NCBI GenBank assembly: GCA_027023425.1
Contig: JALVVL010000015.1
Span: forward strand, 1-50,424
Direction: 5' to 3'
From: Anaerolineales bacterium
Lineage (GTDB): Bacteria > Chloroflexota > Anaerolineae > Anaerolineales > DRMV01
Length of the DNA stretch: 50,424 nt
Positions within the stretch are counted from its first letter, which is position 1; every line of letters begins with the position of its first letter. Of the stretch, positions 15,478 through 23,780 are shown one piece after another. Both the position numbers and the translations under genes were made by a program. Under the pieces are notes generated by a model. It ran no database searches. It saw nothing but the letters and a program-made list of their open reading frames with translations, and was not told the origin of the DNA.

Positions 15478-17148
15478 ATGAAACGCAACAAACTTTTTGC
15501 TGTTGTGGCCTTGCTGGTGCTGGTAGCGCTGGCGCTGGCCGCGTGCGGCAAGGCTACGCCCACCGCCGCACCCAAGCCTGCTGCTACGCAGGCACCCGCG
15601 GCAACGGAAAAACCTGCCGCAACCCAAGCGCCTAAGCCTACCGAGGCGCCCAAGCCCACAGAAGCGCCCACACAGGCGCCTAAGCCCAAACCCAGCGGCA
15701 CCATCATCATCGGCACCACCGACAAGGTGACCGACCTTGACCCGGCAAACGCCTACGACTTCCACACGTGGGAAATTTTCCACAACACCATGGACACCCT
15801 GCTCCACTACAAGCCGGGCACAACCGACTTGGAACCCGGGCTGGCAACTTCCTACGACGTCAGCAAAGACGGCAAAACCTACACCTTCCACCTCCGCAAA
15901 GGCTTGAAATTCAACGATGGAACCCCCTTCAACGCCCAAGCCGTCAAATGGTCTATTGACCGCGTAATCAAAATCAAGGGCGACCCCAACTGGCTGGTCA
16001 CCTCCTTCGTTGACCACGTGGAGGTGGTGGACGATTACACCGTGAAGTTCGTCCTCAAGAAGGCCGTCAACTACTTCCCGCTGTTGGTGGCCACCTTCCC
16101 GTATGCGCCGGTTAGCCCCAACTGCTACCCTGCCGACAAAATCGCTTCCGACAGCACCTGCGGCGGCATCGGCCCGTACAAAATCGCAAAGTGGACTCGC
16201 GATGTGGAAATGGACCTGGTCGCCAACCCCAACTGGTACGGCGAGCCGCCCAAAACCGGCAACATCATCATCAAATACTTCGCCGACGCCACTACCATGC
16301 GCCTCGCGCTGGAAAACGGCGAAATTGACGTTGCCACCAAGAGCCTGAACCCCACCGATTACGCCGACCTCAAGAGCAACCCCAATTTGCAGGTGGTTGA
16401 AGGGCCGGGCGCTTACATCCGCTACATCGTCTTCAACGTCAAGATGAAACCGTTTGACGACCCGAAAGTGCGCCAGGCCATTGCCTACGCCGTCAACCGC
16501 CAAGCCATCGTGGACAAGGTCTATCAGGGCACGCACGAACCGCTCTACTCCATGGTGCCGATCGGCATGTGGAGCCACATTGACGCCTTCCCCAAGCGCG
16601 ACCTTGAAAAGGCCAAAGAACTGCTGAAAGAGGCCGGCTACAGCGCCGACAACCCCTTGAAGATTGACCTCTGGTGGACCCCCACCCACTACGGCGACAC
16701 CGAATCCGATATGGCTTCGGTGGTCAAAGAAGCGCTGGAGGAAACCGGCATGATCAAAGTCAACCTCCAGTCCGCTGAGTGGGCGACCTACACCTCGCAG
16801 TTTGGCTCCATGGGCATGTTCTTGCTCGGCTGGTATCCGGACTACATGGACCCCGACGACTACACCTACCCCTTTGCCGCTTCCGACGCTTCTGACGACA
16901 TCGGCTCCAACTACTCCTCCAAGGAAATGGACGCCCTCTTTGCTAAAGAGCAAGCGGCCACCGACCTGCGCGGCGCCGAACGCGAAAAGGTCTTTGAAGA
17001 CATCCAAAAACTCTGGGCTAAAGACGTGCCCACCATTCCGCTCTCCCAAGGCAAACTCTTCGTGGTTGCCAAGAAGAACATCAAGGGCATAGTGCTTGAC
17101 CCGGTGATGCTCAACCACTACTTCCTGCTGGAAAAAGCCGGCCAGTAA
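15478..17148 (+). CDS. ABC transporter substrate-binding lipoprotein (family 5), operon 2
   Basis: A 556-residue oligopeptide-type binding protein of normal length. The signal peptide ends LAAC with Cys23 lipidated, followed by a Pro/Ala/Thr linker with repeated KPTEAP units (to ~75). The mature part has the family-5 hallmarks: LEPGLATSYDVSKDGKTYTF, HLRKGLKFNDGTPF and VRQAIAYAVNRQAIVDKVYQ. AAAAGGAGGAGG precedes the ATG. It delivers ligand to the permeases encoded downstream; peptides are the default guess. A good promoter lies at 15365 and a terminator-like hairpin follows the gene. Confidence 0.92.
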   Translation: MKRNKLFAVVALLVLVALALAACGKATPTAAPKPAATQAPAATEKPAATQAPKPTEAPKPTEAPTQAPKPKPSGTIIIGTTDKVTDLDPANAYDFHTWEIFHNTMDTLLHYKPGTTDLEPGLATSYDVSKDGKTYTFHLRKGLKFNDGTPFNAQAVKWSIDRVIKIKGDPNWLVTSFVDHVEVVDDYTVKFVLKKAVNYFPLLVATFPYAPVSPNCYPADKIASDSTCGGIGPYKIAKWTRDVEMDLVANPNWYGEPPKTGNIIIKYFADATTMRLALENGEIDVATKSLNPTDYADLKSNPNLQVVEGPGAYIRYIVFNVKMKPFDDPKVRQAIAYAVNRQAIVDKVYQGTHEPLYSMVPIGMWSHIDAFPKRDLEKAKELLKEAGYSADNPLKIDLWWTPTHYGDTESDMASVVKEALEETGMIKVNLQSAEWATYTSQFGSMGMFLLGWYPDYMDPDDYTYPFAASDASDDIGSNYSSKEMDALFAKEQAATDLRGAEREKVFEDIQKLWAKDVPTIPLSQGKLFVVAKKNIKGIVLDPVMLNHYFLLEKAGQ

Positions 17149-17162
17149 ACTCAAACTTTTCA

Positions 17163-17206
17163 GGGGAGGGACGTTAGCCCGTCCCTCCCCCTCTTTTGAT
17201 TTTTGT
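17163..17206 (+). terminator. Hairpin with T-run after the operon 2 binding-protein gene
   Basis: Stem 17163-17173 with 17180-17190 (11 bp, GC-rich, loop TTAGCC), then CTCTTTTGATTTTT. As in operon 1 it separates the binding protein from the permeases and may set their expression ratio. Confidence 0.8.
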
Positions 17207-17216
17207 GCGCGCCCTC

Positions 17217-17267
17217 CATACCTTCCTCCCTAATCCCTCAATCCCCTAATCCCTTCCCCCCATTCCC
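17217..17267. repeat. Short tandem octamer tract (TAATCCCT words)
   Basis: Pyrimidine-rich words of about 8 nt, such as TAATCCCT, CAATCCCC and TAATCCCT, run to within one base of the dppB-like start codon. No Shine-Dalgarno sequence is present in front of that ATG. Confidence 0.6.
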
Positions 17268-18287
17268 ATGCGCTCTCTCGGAAGATACCTCCTCATCCGC
17301 ACTTTGCTGACCATCCCGATGATCTTCGTGCTGGTCACGCTGGTGTTTATCATTCTGCGGGTGATGCCGGGCGATCCGGTGAAATCATCCATCCGCCCGG
17401 GCGCGCCGCAGGAATACATCAACGAAATTCGCCACACCCTCGGGCTGGACAAGCCCCTGTACGTGCAATACGGCGATTACCTGTGGGATCTGCTCCATTT
17501 GGATTTAGGCACCACCCTTAGCCCGGTGCGCGGCCAATCCGTAGCCAAGCAGATTTGGGAGCATTTCCCCGCCACTTTGGAACTTGCCCTTGCTGGTATG
17601 CTGGTAACGGCGATCGTGGGGGTCGGATTAGGCGCTTATGCCGCCCATCACCGCCGCTCGTTAGCCGATTATTCTTTACGCCTTTATGCCATAGTCATTT
17701 ATGCCATCCCTGTTTTCTGGCTTGGGCTAATGTTCCAACTTGTGTTTGGGGTATGGCTAAAGATATTTCCGGTGGCGGGGCGCATTAGCAGCCTCGCCGT
17801 CGCCCCAAAGCACATTACCGGCCTCTACACCGTAGATAGCCTGCTCACCGGCAACTGGGCGGCTTTCAAAGACAGCATGATGCACCTCGCCCTGCCCGCG
17901 CTGACTTTGGGGCTTTACCTTTCGGGCGTGTTCGTGCGGCTCACCCGCTCCAACATGCTACAGGTGCTGAAGATGGATTTTGTCACCGCGGCGCGCGCCC
18001 GCGGCATCCCCGAGCGGACGGTGGTTTACCGCCATGCGCTGAAAAACGCGCTCATCCCCATCATCACCATGATGGGCTTGCAATTTGCCCTGTTGCTGGC
18101 GGGCGCGGTGCTCACCGAAAGCACTTTCTCGTGGCCCGGGCTGGGGCGCTTCCTTGTGGAGCGCATCACCTACCGCGATTTCCCCTCCATTCAAGGCGCG
18201 GTGGTGGTCTTTGCCCTGCTGGTCGCCAGCGTCAGCCTGCTGGTGGATATCCTCTACGCGCTGATTGACCCCCGCATTCGGTATTGA
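17268..18287 (+). CDS. ABC transporter permease (DppB family), operon 2
   Basis: A 339-residue permease with six membrane helices. It has the canonical features: an N-terminal helix (RYLLIRTLLTIPMIFVLVTL), FIILRVMPGDPVKSS, LGLDKPLYVQYGDYLWDLLH, the ATPase-coupling loop TAARARGIPERTVVYRHALK near 241-260, and the C-terminus ILYALIDPRIRY. Length is usual. It pairs with the 18291-19442 product, whose ATG comes 3 nt after this stop. The start ATG is not preceded by a purine-rich ribosome site but by an octamer repeat tract. The next in-frame starts lie inside the first helix, so I keep this one. Confidence 0.92.
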   Translation: MRSLGRYLLIRTLLTIPMIFVLVTLVFIILRVMPGDPVKSSIRPGAPQEYINEIRHTLGLDKPLYVQYGDYLWDLLHLDLGTTLSPVRGQSVAKQIWEHFPATLELALAGMLVTAIVGVGLGAYAAHHRRSLADYSLRLYAIVIYAIPVFWLGLMFQLVFGVWLKIFPVAGRISSLAVAPKHITGLYTVDSLLTGNWAAFKDSMMHLALPALTLGLYLSGVFVRLTRSNMLQVLKMDFVTAARARGIPERTVVYRHALKNALIPIITMMGLQFALLLAGAVLTESTFSWPGLGRFLVERITYRDFPSIQGAVVVFALLVASVSLLVDILYALIDPRIRY

Positions 18288-18290
18288 GCC

Positions 18291-19442
18291 ATGAGCAAAA
18301 CCAAGAAGCCCCGTGAAGAACCCACCAGCGTGCTCGGCCGCTTGTTGCGCGGCGCTTACTGGTACGGCGCGGAATGGTACTGGACGGTAACGGGCGGCAT
18401 TTTGCTGGTGCTCATCATCGCCATCACCATCCTCGCGCCGGTGCTCAGCCCTTACGACCCCACCGTGACGGTCGGAGGGCCTTTTGAGCGCCCCGGCGGC
18501 GGGCAAGTGGTGCTCCTTGCGCCAAAAGGTAGTGGAATAACCGGCCTGCAAAAAGGCCTGAAAGTAGCCACTTTTTACAACACAACCGCTTCCATCGTAG
18601 CGGAAAAGATGCACCTCACGGTGCGGCACTATCAGGTGGACAAAGACCTGTTCGCCAAAGTGCGCGCCGGCGAGGCCGACGCAGTGCTGATTTCGGCGCG
18701 CAAGGCCGCCGAAGCCCTAAAGAAAAACCCCGACTTTGTGCAAGTGGGCAAGCCCTTTGGACCGCGCTTCATTTTGGGTACGGACAACCTGGGCCGCGAC
18801 ATCCTCAGCCGCCTGATTTGGGGCGCGCGGGCGGTGCTGGCCGTGGCCATCCTTTCTGCGCTGTTTTCCGCGGCCGTGGGCGTGCCCCTCGGCCTGCTTT
18901 CGGGCTTCTTCGGCGGCTGGTTTGACCGGGTGCTTTCCCTCATCATGGACAGCATCTACTCCTTCCCGGGCCTGATTTTGGCCATCGCGGTGGCCGCGGT
19001 GTTGGGCACGGGCGTGGTCAACATTGCCATCGCCATTTCGGTGGTCTACATCCCCACCTACTTCCGCATGACGCGCTCGCAGGTGCTTTCCATCAAAGAA
19101 GAGTTGTATGTGGAAGCCGCGCGCGCCTTGGGCGCAAAGCGGCACGAAATTTTGGGAATGTACATCTTCCCGAATGTGATTTCCACCTTAGTGGTGGTCT
19201 TCAGCCTGAACGTAGCCGACGCCATCCTCACCGAAGCCGGGTTGGCCTTTTTGGGCTTGGGGCTGCAGCCGCCCACGCCCGATTGGGGCTTTGACCTGAA
19301 CAAAGGCAAAGCCTACCTGCCGCGCGGCTACTGGTGGCCGATTACCTTTCCCGGCCTGATGATCACCCTCGTCGCCCTCGGCTTCAGCCTGCTTGGCGAG
19401 GGGCTGGGCGAATTGCTCAACCCGAGGCTGACGGAGGAATAG
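18291..19442 (+). CDS. ABC transporter permease (DppC family) with an inserted binding-protein-like segment, operon 2
   Basis: A 383-residue permease, about 90 residues longer than usual. The first helix (about 34-52) is followed by SPYDP. The family motif GTDNLGRD comes only at 163-170. Between them, residues ~62-155 contain GLKVATFYNTTASIVAEK and VRAGEADAVLISARKA, which resemble one lobe of a periplasmic type-II binding protein. The core then proceeds normally: five helices, coupling loop VEAARALGAKRHEI, and GFSLLGEGLGELLNPRL. It should form the channel with the DppB-like partner. Permease identity is certain; the inserted domain is an inference. Confidence 0.88.
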   Translation: MSKTKKPREEPTSVLGRLLRGAYWYGAEWYWTVTGGILLVLIIAITILAPVLSPYDPTVTVGGPFERPGGGQVVLLAPKGSGITGLQKGLKVATFYNTTASIVAEKMHLTVRHYQVDKDLFAKVRAGEADAVLISARKAAEALKKNPDFVQVGKPFGPRFILGTDNLGRDILSRLIWGARAVLAVAILSALFSAAVGVPLGLLSGFFGGWFDRVLSLIMDSIYSFPGLILAIAVAAVLGTGVVNIAIAISVVYIPTYFRMTRSQVLSIKEELYVEAARALGAKRHEILGMYIFPNVISTLVVVFSLNVADAILTEAGLAFLGLGLQPPTPDWGFDLNKGKAYLPRGYWWPITFPGLMITLVALGFSLLGEGLGELLNPRLTEE

Positions 19443-19527
19443 CGAACTGCGAATGGCGAGTCGCGAATCGCGAATGGCGAGTTGCGCCCACCTTCCCCTA
19501 ATTCCTAATTCCTAATTCCTAATTCCC
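19441..19527. repeat. Short tandem heptamer tracts (GCGAATG and AATTCCT words)
   Basis: Two consecutive heptamer arrays: GCGAATG/GCGAGTC units (about 19448-19485), then four AATTCCT-type units ending directly at the start codon of the next ATPase gene. No Shine-Dalgarno sequence is visible. They resemble in style the short tandemly repeated heptamers (STRR) described in cyanobacteria. Confidence 0.75.
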
Positions 19528-20502
19528 ATGGAACCTCTCCTCCAAGTTGAACACCTCACCGTAACCTACGAAACCCGCCAGGGGCCAGTGCGCGCGGTGG
19601 ATGACGTCAGTTTCACCGTCTACCGCGGCGAGGTGCTGGGCCTGGTGGGCGAAAGCGGCTGTGGCAAATCCACTTTGGGCATGGCCTTGCTGCGCATGGT
19701 GCGCCCGCCCGGGCGCATCACCAGCGGGCGTCTCATCTTTCAGGGACGCGACCTGCTGCAACTGCCCGAAAACGAAATGCGCAAACTGCGCGGGCGGCAC
19801 ATTTCCATGGTCTTCCAAGACCCGATGACCTCGCTCAACCCCCTGCAACGCATCGGCGACCACATCGTGGAGACCATCCGCACCCACGAGCCGCACGTTT
19901 CCAAAAAAGAAGCGTGGGAGCGCGCCGCGCGCCTCATCCAGCGCCTCGGCATTTCCCCCGACCGCCTGCGCGACTACCCCCACCAACTCTCCGGCGGGAT
20001 GCGCCAGCGCATCATGATCGGCATCGGCTTAGCCCTCAACGCCGACCTGATCATCGCCGACGAGCCCACCACCAGCCTTGATGTCATCGTAGAAGCGCAA
20101 TTCCTTGACCTGCTGCGCGAACTGCGCGACGAATTCAACCTCACCCTCATCCTCATCACCCACAACATCGGCGTGGTGGCGGAACTGGCCGACCGGGTAG
20201 CGGTGATGTACGCCGGGCGGATGGCCGAAATCGGCCCGGTGCACGACGTCTTCCACCGCACCCTGCACCCCTACACCAAAGGGCTGCTGGCCTCCGTGCC
20301 CAGCATCCGGCTGGAAGACGGCTTGGAACTGGAAACCCTTTCGGGCGCGCCGCCAAGCCTGTTGGAACCGCCGCCGGGCTGCCGCTTTCACCCCCGTTGC
20401 CCACAGGCCAAGCCCATTTGTTCCCAACGCGTTCCCCCTTGGAAAGAAATTCACCCCGGCCACGGCACAGCCTGCTGGCTCTACGCTGAGGAGGGTGCTT
20501 AA
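19528..20502 (+). CDS. Oligopeptide-type ABC transporter ATPase (DppD family), operon 2
   Basis: A 324-residue ATPase. Walker A GESGCGKST lies at about 40-48, the signature LSGGMRQRIMIGIGLA near 152, Walker B LIIADEPTTSLD, switch THN, and a C-terminal peptide-transporter extension [13 protein letters not shown] with another cysteine in ICSQR. It should heterodimerise with the ATPase at 20733. The gene follows the permease by 85 nt filled with heptamer repeats, and the ATG has no ribosome-site-like purine stretch in front of it. The protein start (MEPLLQVEHLTVTYE) is nevertheless exactly where the family begins. Confidence 0.92.
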   Translation: MEPLLQVEHLTVTYETRQGPVRAVDDVSFTVYRGEVLGLVGESGCGKSTLGMALLRMVRPPGRITSGRLIFQGRDLLQLPENEMRKLRGRHISMVFQDPMTSLNPLQRIGDHIVETIRTHEPHVSKKEAWERAARLIQRLGISPDRLRDYPHQLSGGMRQRIMIGIGLALNADLIIADEPTTSLDVIVEAQFLDLLRELRDEFNLTLILITHNIGVVAELADRVAVMYAGRMAEIGPVHDVFHRTLHPYTKGLLASVPSIRLEDGLELETLSGAPPSLLEPPPGCRFHPRCPQAKPICSQRVPPWKEIHPGHGTACWLYAEEGA

Positions 20503-20517
20503 AAATGCACTTCTGAG

Positions 20518-20636
20518 CGCCCTCACCTTACCCCCGCTGCGCGCCCCCTTTCCTCTCCCAGTGGGAGAGGAAAGGGGGCTGAGCCGCCGCCCTGAGCGAA
20601 GGCGAAGGGAGCGGCTCTGGGGGATAGGTGAGGGCG
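20518..20636. repeat. Cloverleaf-type intergenic repeat, copy 3
   Basis: Outer stem 20518-20527 with 20627-20636 (CGCCCTCACC/GGTGAGGGCG). Central hairpin 20543-20560 with 20562-20579 (18 bp, perfect). Third hairpin 20581-20587 with 20611-20617. The first hairpin is reduced to GCTGCGCGC. It sits inside ABC operon 2, between its two ATPase genes, without terminator-like T-runs. Confidence 0.85.
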
Positions 20637-20732
20637 AAAAAGCCAAATGCCCAATGCATTTCATGCGCTGAAAGGGTTGCCTGCCGATCGCTGCTGCAAA
20701 CATGAAATAGAGCCATCTCCTGAGGAGGAAGC

Positions 20733-21734
20733 ATGACCGAAGACCGCCGGCCGCTGGTTTCAGTCCGCAACCTCAAAAAGTATTTCCCCGTGGGGCAAGG
20801 GCCGTTGGACAAACTCTTCGGCCGCGAGGCGCTGGCCGTGCGCGCGGTGGACGGCGTGGATTTTGACCTCTACCCGGGCGAAACCTTAGGCCTTGCCGGC
20901 GAATCCGGCTCGGGGAAGACCACCACCGGCCGCTTGGTGCTGCGCCTGCTGGAGCCCACCGACGGCACGATTTTGTTCGACGGCCAAGACATCACCCACC
21001 TGCCCGAGCGCGACCTGCGCCCCCTGCGGCGGCGGATGCAGCCAATTTTCCAAGACCCGACGGCCTCGCTCAACCCGCGCATGACCATCGGGCAGGCCAT
21101 CGCCCACGGCTTGCGCATCCACCAACTGGCCGCAGACGCCGACGATGAGCGCCGGCAGGTGCTGGACATTCTGGCAAAGGTCGGCCTCACCCCGCCGGAG
21201 CAGTTCATCAACAAATACCCGCACCAACTTTCGGGCGGCCAGCGCCAGCGCGCGGTCATCGCCCGCGCCTTGGTCCTGCGCCCCGACCTGGTGGTGGCCG
21301 ATGAGCCCATCGCTATGGCCGATGTGTCGGTGCGCGCCGTCCTCCTCAAACTGATGCGCGACCTGCAAAAGGAATTTGGGCTGGCCTACCTGTTCATCAC
21401 CCACGACTTGGCGACGGCGAAATACATTTGCGACCGCATCGCGGTGATGTATTTGGGGCAAATTGTGGAAATTGGTCCCTTGGAGCAGGTGTACGGCAAC
21501 CCGCGCCACCCCTACACACAGGCGCTGCTGGCCGCGGTGCCCGTGCCCGACCCCGACGCCCGCCGCACCCAGCCCCTGCCCAAGGGCGAAATCCCCAGCC
21601 CCATTCACCCGCCCGCGGGCTGCCGCTTCCACCCGCGCTGCCCCATCGCGGAGGAAATCTGCCGCCGCGAACCACCGCCCCTTCATCCGGTTGAAGGCGA
21701 GCCCGAGCATTTCGTGGCATGCCATCTGCGCTAA
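20733..21734 (+). CDS. Oligopeptide-type ABC transporter ATPase (DppF family), operon 2
   Basis: A 333-residue ATPase. Walker A is GESGSGKTT near 56-64, the signature [16 protein letters not shown] near 165, Walker [13 protein letters not shown], switch THD; the C-terminal extension has [13 protein letters not shown] and ICRREPP. In the Walker B region the usual 'SALD' reads 'AMAD', a mild deviation. CTGAGGAGGAAGC is an excellent ribosome site. It is separated from the DppD-like gene by 230 bp containing a cloverleaf repeat. serS follows 46 nt downstream in the same direction. Confidence 0.92.
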   Translation: MTEDRRPLVSVRNLKKYFPVGQGPLDKLFGREALAVRAVDGVDFDLYPGETLGLAGESGSGKTTTGRLVLRLLEPTDGTILFDGQDITHLPERDLRPLRRRMQPIFQDPTASLNPRMTIGQAIAHGLRIHQLAADADDERRQVLDILAKVGLTPPEQFINKYPHQLSGGQRQRAVIARALVLRPDLVVADEPIAMADVSVRAVLLKLMRDLQKEFGLAYLFITHDLATAKYICDRIAVMYLGQIVEIGPLEQVYGNPRHPYTQALLAAVPVPDPDARRTQPLPKGEIPSPIHPPAGCRFHPRCPIAEEICRREPPPLHPVEGEPEHFVACHLR

Positions 21735-21780
21735 CGGCAACACACCAAGCGTTGGGCGCTCCACCCACAGGAGGTTGCAA

Positions 21781-23055
21781 ATGCTGGATATCCGCCTATT
21801 CCGTGAACAACCCGACCTTGTGCGCACCGCGCTCGCCAACCGACAAATGGACCCTTCGGTGGTGGATGAAGTCATTGCACTGGACAAACGCCGCCGCGCC
21901 CTTGTCCGCCGCGTTGAAGACCTGAAAGCCCAGCGCAACGCGGCTTCCAAGGAAATTGGCCGCACCAAAGATGCGGAAGAGCGCGCCAAAAAAATCGCCG
22001 CCATGCGCGCCGTAAGCGACGAAATCAAACAACTGGACGCCGAACTGCGAGAACTTGAAGCGCGCCTGCACTCCGTGCTCGCCACAATCCCGAACATACC
22101 CGACCCGCGCGTGCCCATCGGTAAAGACGAAAACGATAACGTGGTGGTGAAACAGGTCGGCGAACCCCAAGAGTTCCCTTTCAAACCCCTGCCGCACTGG
22201 GAAATTGGCACAAAGTTGGGAATTATTGACTTTGAGCGCGGCGTCAAACTCAGCGGCACCCGCTTCTACATCCTAAAAGGGATGGGCGCACGGCTGGAAC
22301 GCGCACTAATCGCATGGATGCTTGACCTCCATCGTAGCCAAGGCTACACCGAAATTTACCCACCGTTCATGGTGAAAGAAGCGGCCGTGTTCGCTTCGGG
22401 GCAACTCCCGAAATTCCGCGACAACCTCTACCACGATGCCGAAGAGGATTTTTGGTGGGTGCCTACAGCCGAGGTGCCGCTCACGGCCATGCACATGGAC
22501 GAAATTTTGGAAGGAGAGACGCTGCCGCGCTACTACACCGCCTACACGCCCTGCTTCAGGCGCGAAAAGATGAGCGCGGGGCGCGACGTGCGCGGCATCA
22601 AGCGCGGCCATCAGTTTGACAAGGTGGAAATGTACATTTACAGCCTACCTGAGGAATCGGATGCCGCGCTGGAAAAAATGCTCGCCGACGCCGAAGCCAC
22701 GCTGGCCGGGCTCGGCCTGACCTACCGGGTGGTGCAACTGTGCACTGGCGATTTGGGGTTTGCCGCGCGCATCACCTACGACTTGGAAGTTTGGGCTCCC
22801 GGCTCAGGCGAATGGCTTGAAGTCTCCTCGGTTTCAAACGTGGGCGATTTTCAAGCCCGCCGCGCCAACATCCGCTACCGGCCCGAAGGCGGCGGCAAGC
22901 CGCGCTTCCTCCACACCCTGAACGGCTCAGGCCTCGGCCTGCCGCGCACCATGATAGCAGTGCTGGAAAACTACCAGCAGGCCGATGGAAGCGTGGTCAT
23001 TCCCGAAGCACTACGGCCGTACCTGGGCGGAGCAGAAGTTATCAAGCCGCAATAG
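21781..23055 (+). CDS. serS: Seryl-tRNA synthetase
   Basis: A 424-residue class II aminoacyl-tRNA synthetase that charges tRNA-Ser (and tRNA-Sec if present). An N-terminal coiled-coil tRNA-binding arm spans about 30-100 (Arg/Lys/Glu-rich helices). The catalytic core has motif 2 ([29 protein letters not shown], about 244-272) and motif 3 ([19 protein letters not shown] near 382-400). Start [15 protein letters not shown] is the family standard, with CAGGAGGTTGCAA before the ATG. Length is normal. No T-box leader is visible; only 46 nt separate it from the ABC ATPase gene. Confidence 0.97.
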   Translation: MLDIRLFREQPDLVRTALANRQMDPSVVDEVIALDKRRRALVRRVEDLKAQRNAASKEIGRTKDAEERAKKIAAMRAVSDEIKQLDAELRELEARLHSVLATIPNIPDPRVPIGKDENDNVVVKQVGEPQEFPFKPLPHWEIGTKLGIIDFERGVKLSGTRFYILKGMGARLERALIAWMLDLHRSQGYTEIYPPFMVKEAAVFASGQLPKFRDNLYHDAEEDFWWVPTAEVPLTAMHMDEILEGETLPRYYTAYTPCFRREKMSAGRDVRGIKRGHQFDKVEMYIYSLPEESDAALEKMLADAEATLAGLGLTYRVVQLCTGDLGFAARITYDLEVWAPGSGEWLEVSSVSNVGDFQARRANIRYRPEGGGKPRFLHTLNGSGLGLPRTMIAVLENYQQADGSVVIPEALRPYLGGAEVIKPQ

Positions 23056-23089
23056 CCCTGCTCACTCAATTTGCGAAAGAGGGAGAAAA

Positions 23090-23686
23090 ATGCAAACTCA
23101 GTTCACGCCGACGCCGCAAATGCCGCCGCCGGGAGGGTTTTGGGTGCGCGCCCTGGCACGCATAATAGACATTCTGGTGGTCAACATAATCAACATGACG
23201 GCTATACTTGCCGTGCTCTTCTTGGCACGGCTGTGGGCGTTCTACAGTGGGATTTCGCCTTCGGTTGTAAACGCCGCCGCCAACGCCCGCCCAGCAGGCC
23301 TGTTTGCAAGCCTGCTGGGCGCAATTGCCTACCAAACCTTCTTTGAAGGAATTTACGGCGCTTCCATTGGCAAACTCCTTTTGCGCCTGCACGTTTTCAA
23401 AACCGACGGAAGCCCGTGCACGCTGTGGTGTGCATTCGTGCGGTCGGTGGCATATTTGGTAGATTCGCTGTTTTTCGGCGCGGTGGCATTTTTGGCAATG
23501 AACTCATCACCCCTCCGCCAACGCTTGGGAGACCGCTGGGCAGGTAGCGTGGTGGTACGCTTCCCGGCGTTAGAAAGGCCAGCCACCGACTGGGGAAAAT
23601 TCCTGCTCGCCCTGTTTTGGGCAACGGCATCGTGCGCCGTCCTCAGCACATTCCCCATTTGGTGGAAATTAATTTTCGGCCTGTAG
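23090..23686 (+). CDS. RDD family membrane protein
   Basis: A 198-residue membrane protein. The opening GGFWVRALARIIDILVVNII holds the RDD signature with conserved Arg and Asp (GFWVRALARIID), followed by a helix, a second helix near 67-85, and IGKLLLRLHVFKTDGSP, also typical of the family. Four or five membrane segments in all. RDD proteins are proposed transporters (some are Na+/H+ exchangers), but the function here is unknown. GAGGGAGAAAA precedes the ATG. Its last codons are duplicated just downstream (23726-23754) with a palindrome in between. Confidence 0.8.
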   Translation: MQTQFTPTPQMPPPGGFWVRALARIIDILVVNIINMTAILAVLFLARLWAFYSGISPSVVNAAANARPAGLFASLLGAIAYQTFFEGIYGASIGKLLLRLHVFKTDGSPCTLWCAFVRSVAYLVDSLFFGAVAFLAMNSSPLRQRLGDRWAGSVVVRFPALERPATDWGKFLLALFWATASCAVLSTFPIWWKLIFGL

Positions 23687-23754
23687 CCACCATGTAGGGG
23701 CGAAACATGCGTCGCCCCTACCGAATTGGTGGAAACTGATTTTCGGCCTGTAGC
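23659..23754. repeat. Duplicated gene tail flanking a perfect palindrome
   Basis: The last 29 bases of the RDD gene region (23659-23687) recur at 23726-23754 with two mismatches. Between them lies GTAGGGGCGA / TCGCCCCTAC (23694-23703 with 23712-23721, 10-bp perfect stem, 8-base loop). The stop codon and final residues of the RDD protein are thus present twice; only the first copy is in use. Confidence 0.8.
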
Positions 23755-23780
23755 GAAGCCGAGCAGTCAAGGAGCACCCA

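Noticed and set aside
15442-17154. A 570-codon open frame on the minus strand
   Set aside because: Antisense to the operon 2 binding-protein gene; the sense frame has a signal peptide, lipobox and family motifs, while this one has none.
20503-20732. A terminator or new promoter between the operon 2 ATPase genes
   Set aside because: The hairpins belong to a cloverleaf repeat without T-run, and no promoter boxes of convincing quality are seen, so the operon is kept whole.
21735-21780. A T-box riboswitch for serS
   Set aside because: Only 46 bases separate serS from the preceding gene; no room for a T-box structure.
20886-22259. A 457-codon open frame on the minus strand across the DppF-like and serS genes
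   Set aside because: It crosses two well-supported plus-strand genes and has no recognisable domain.
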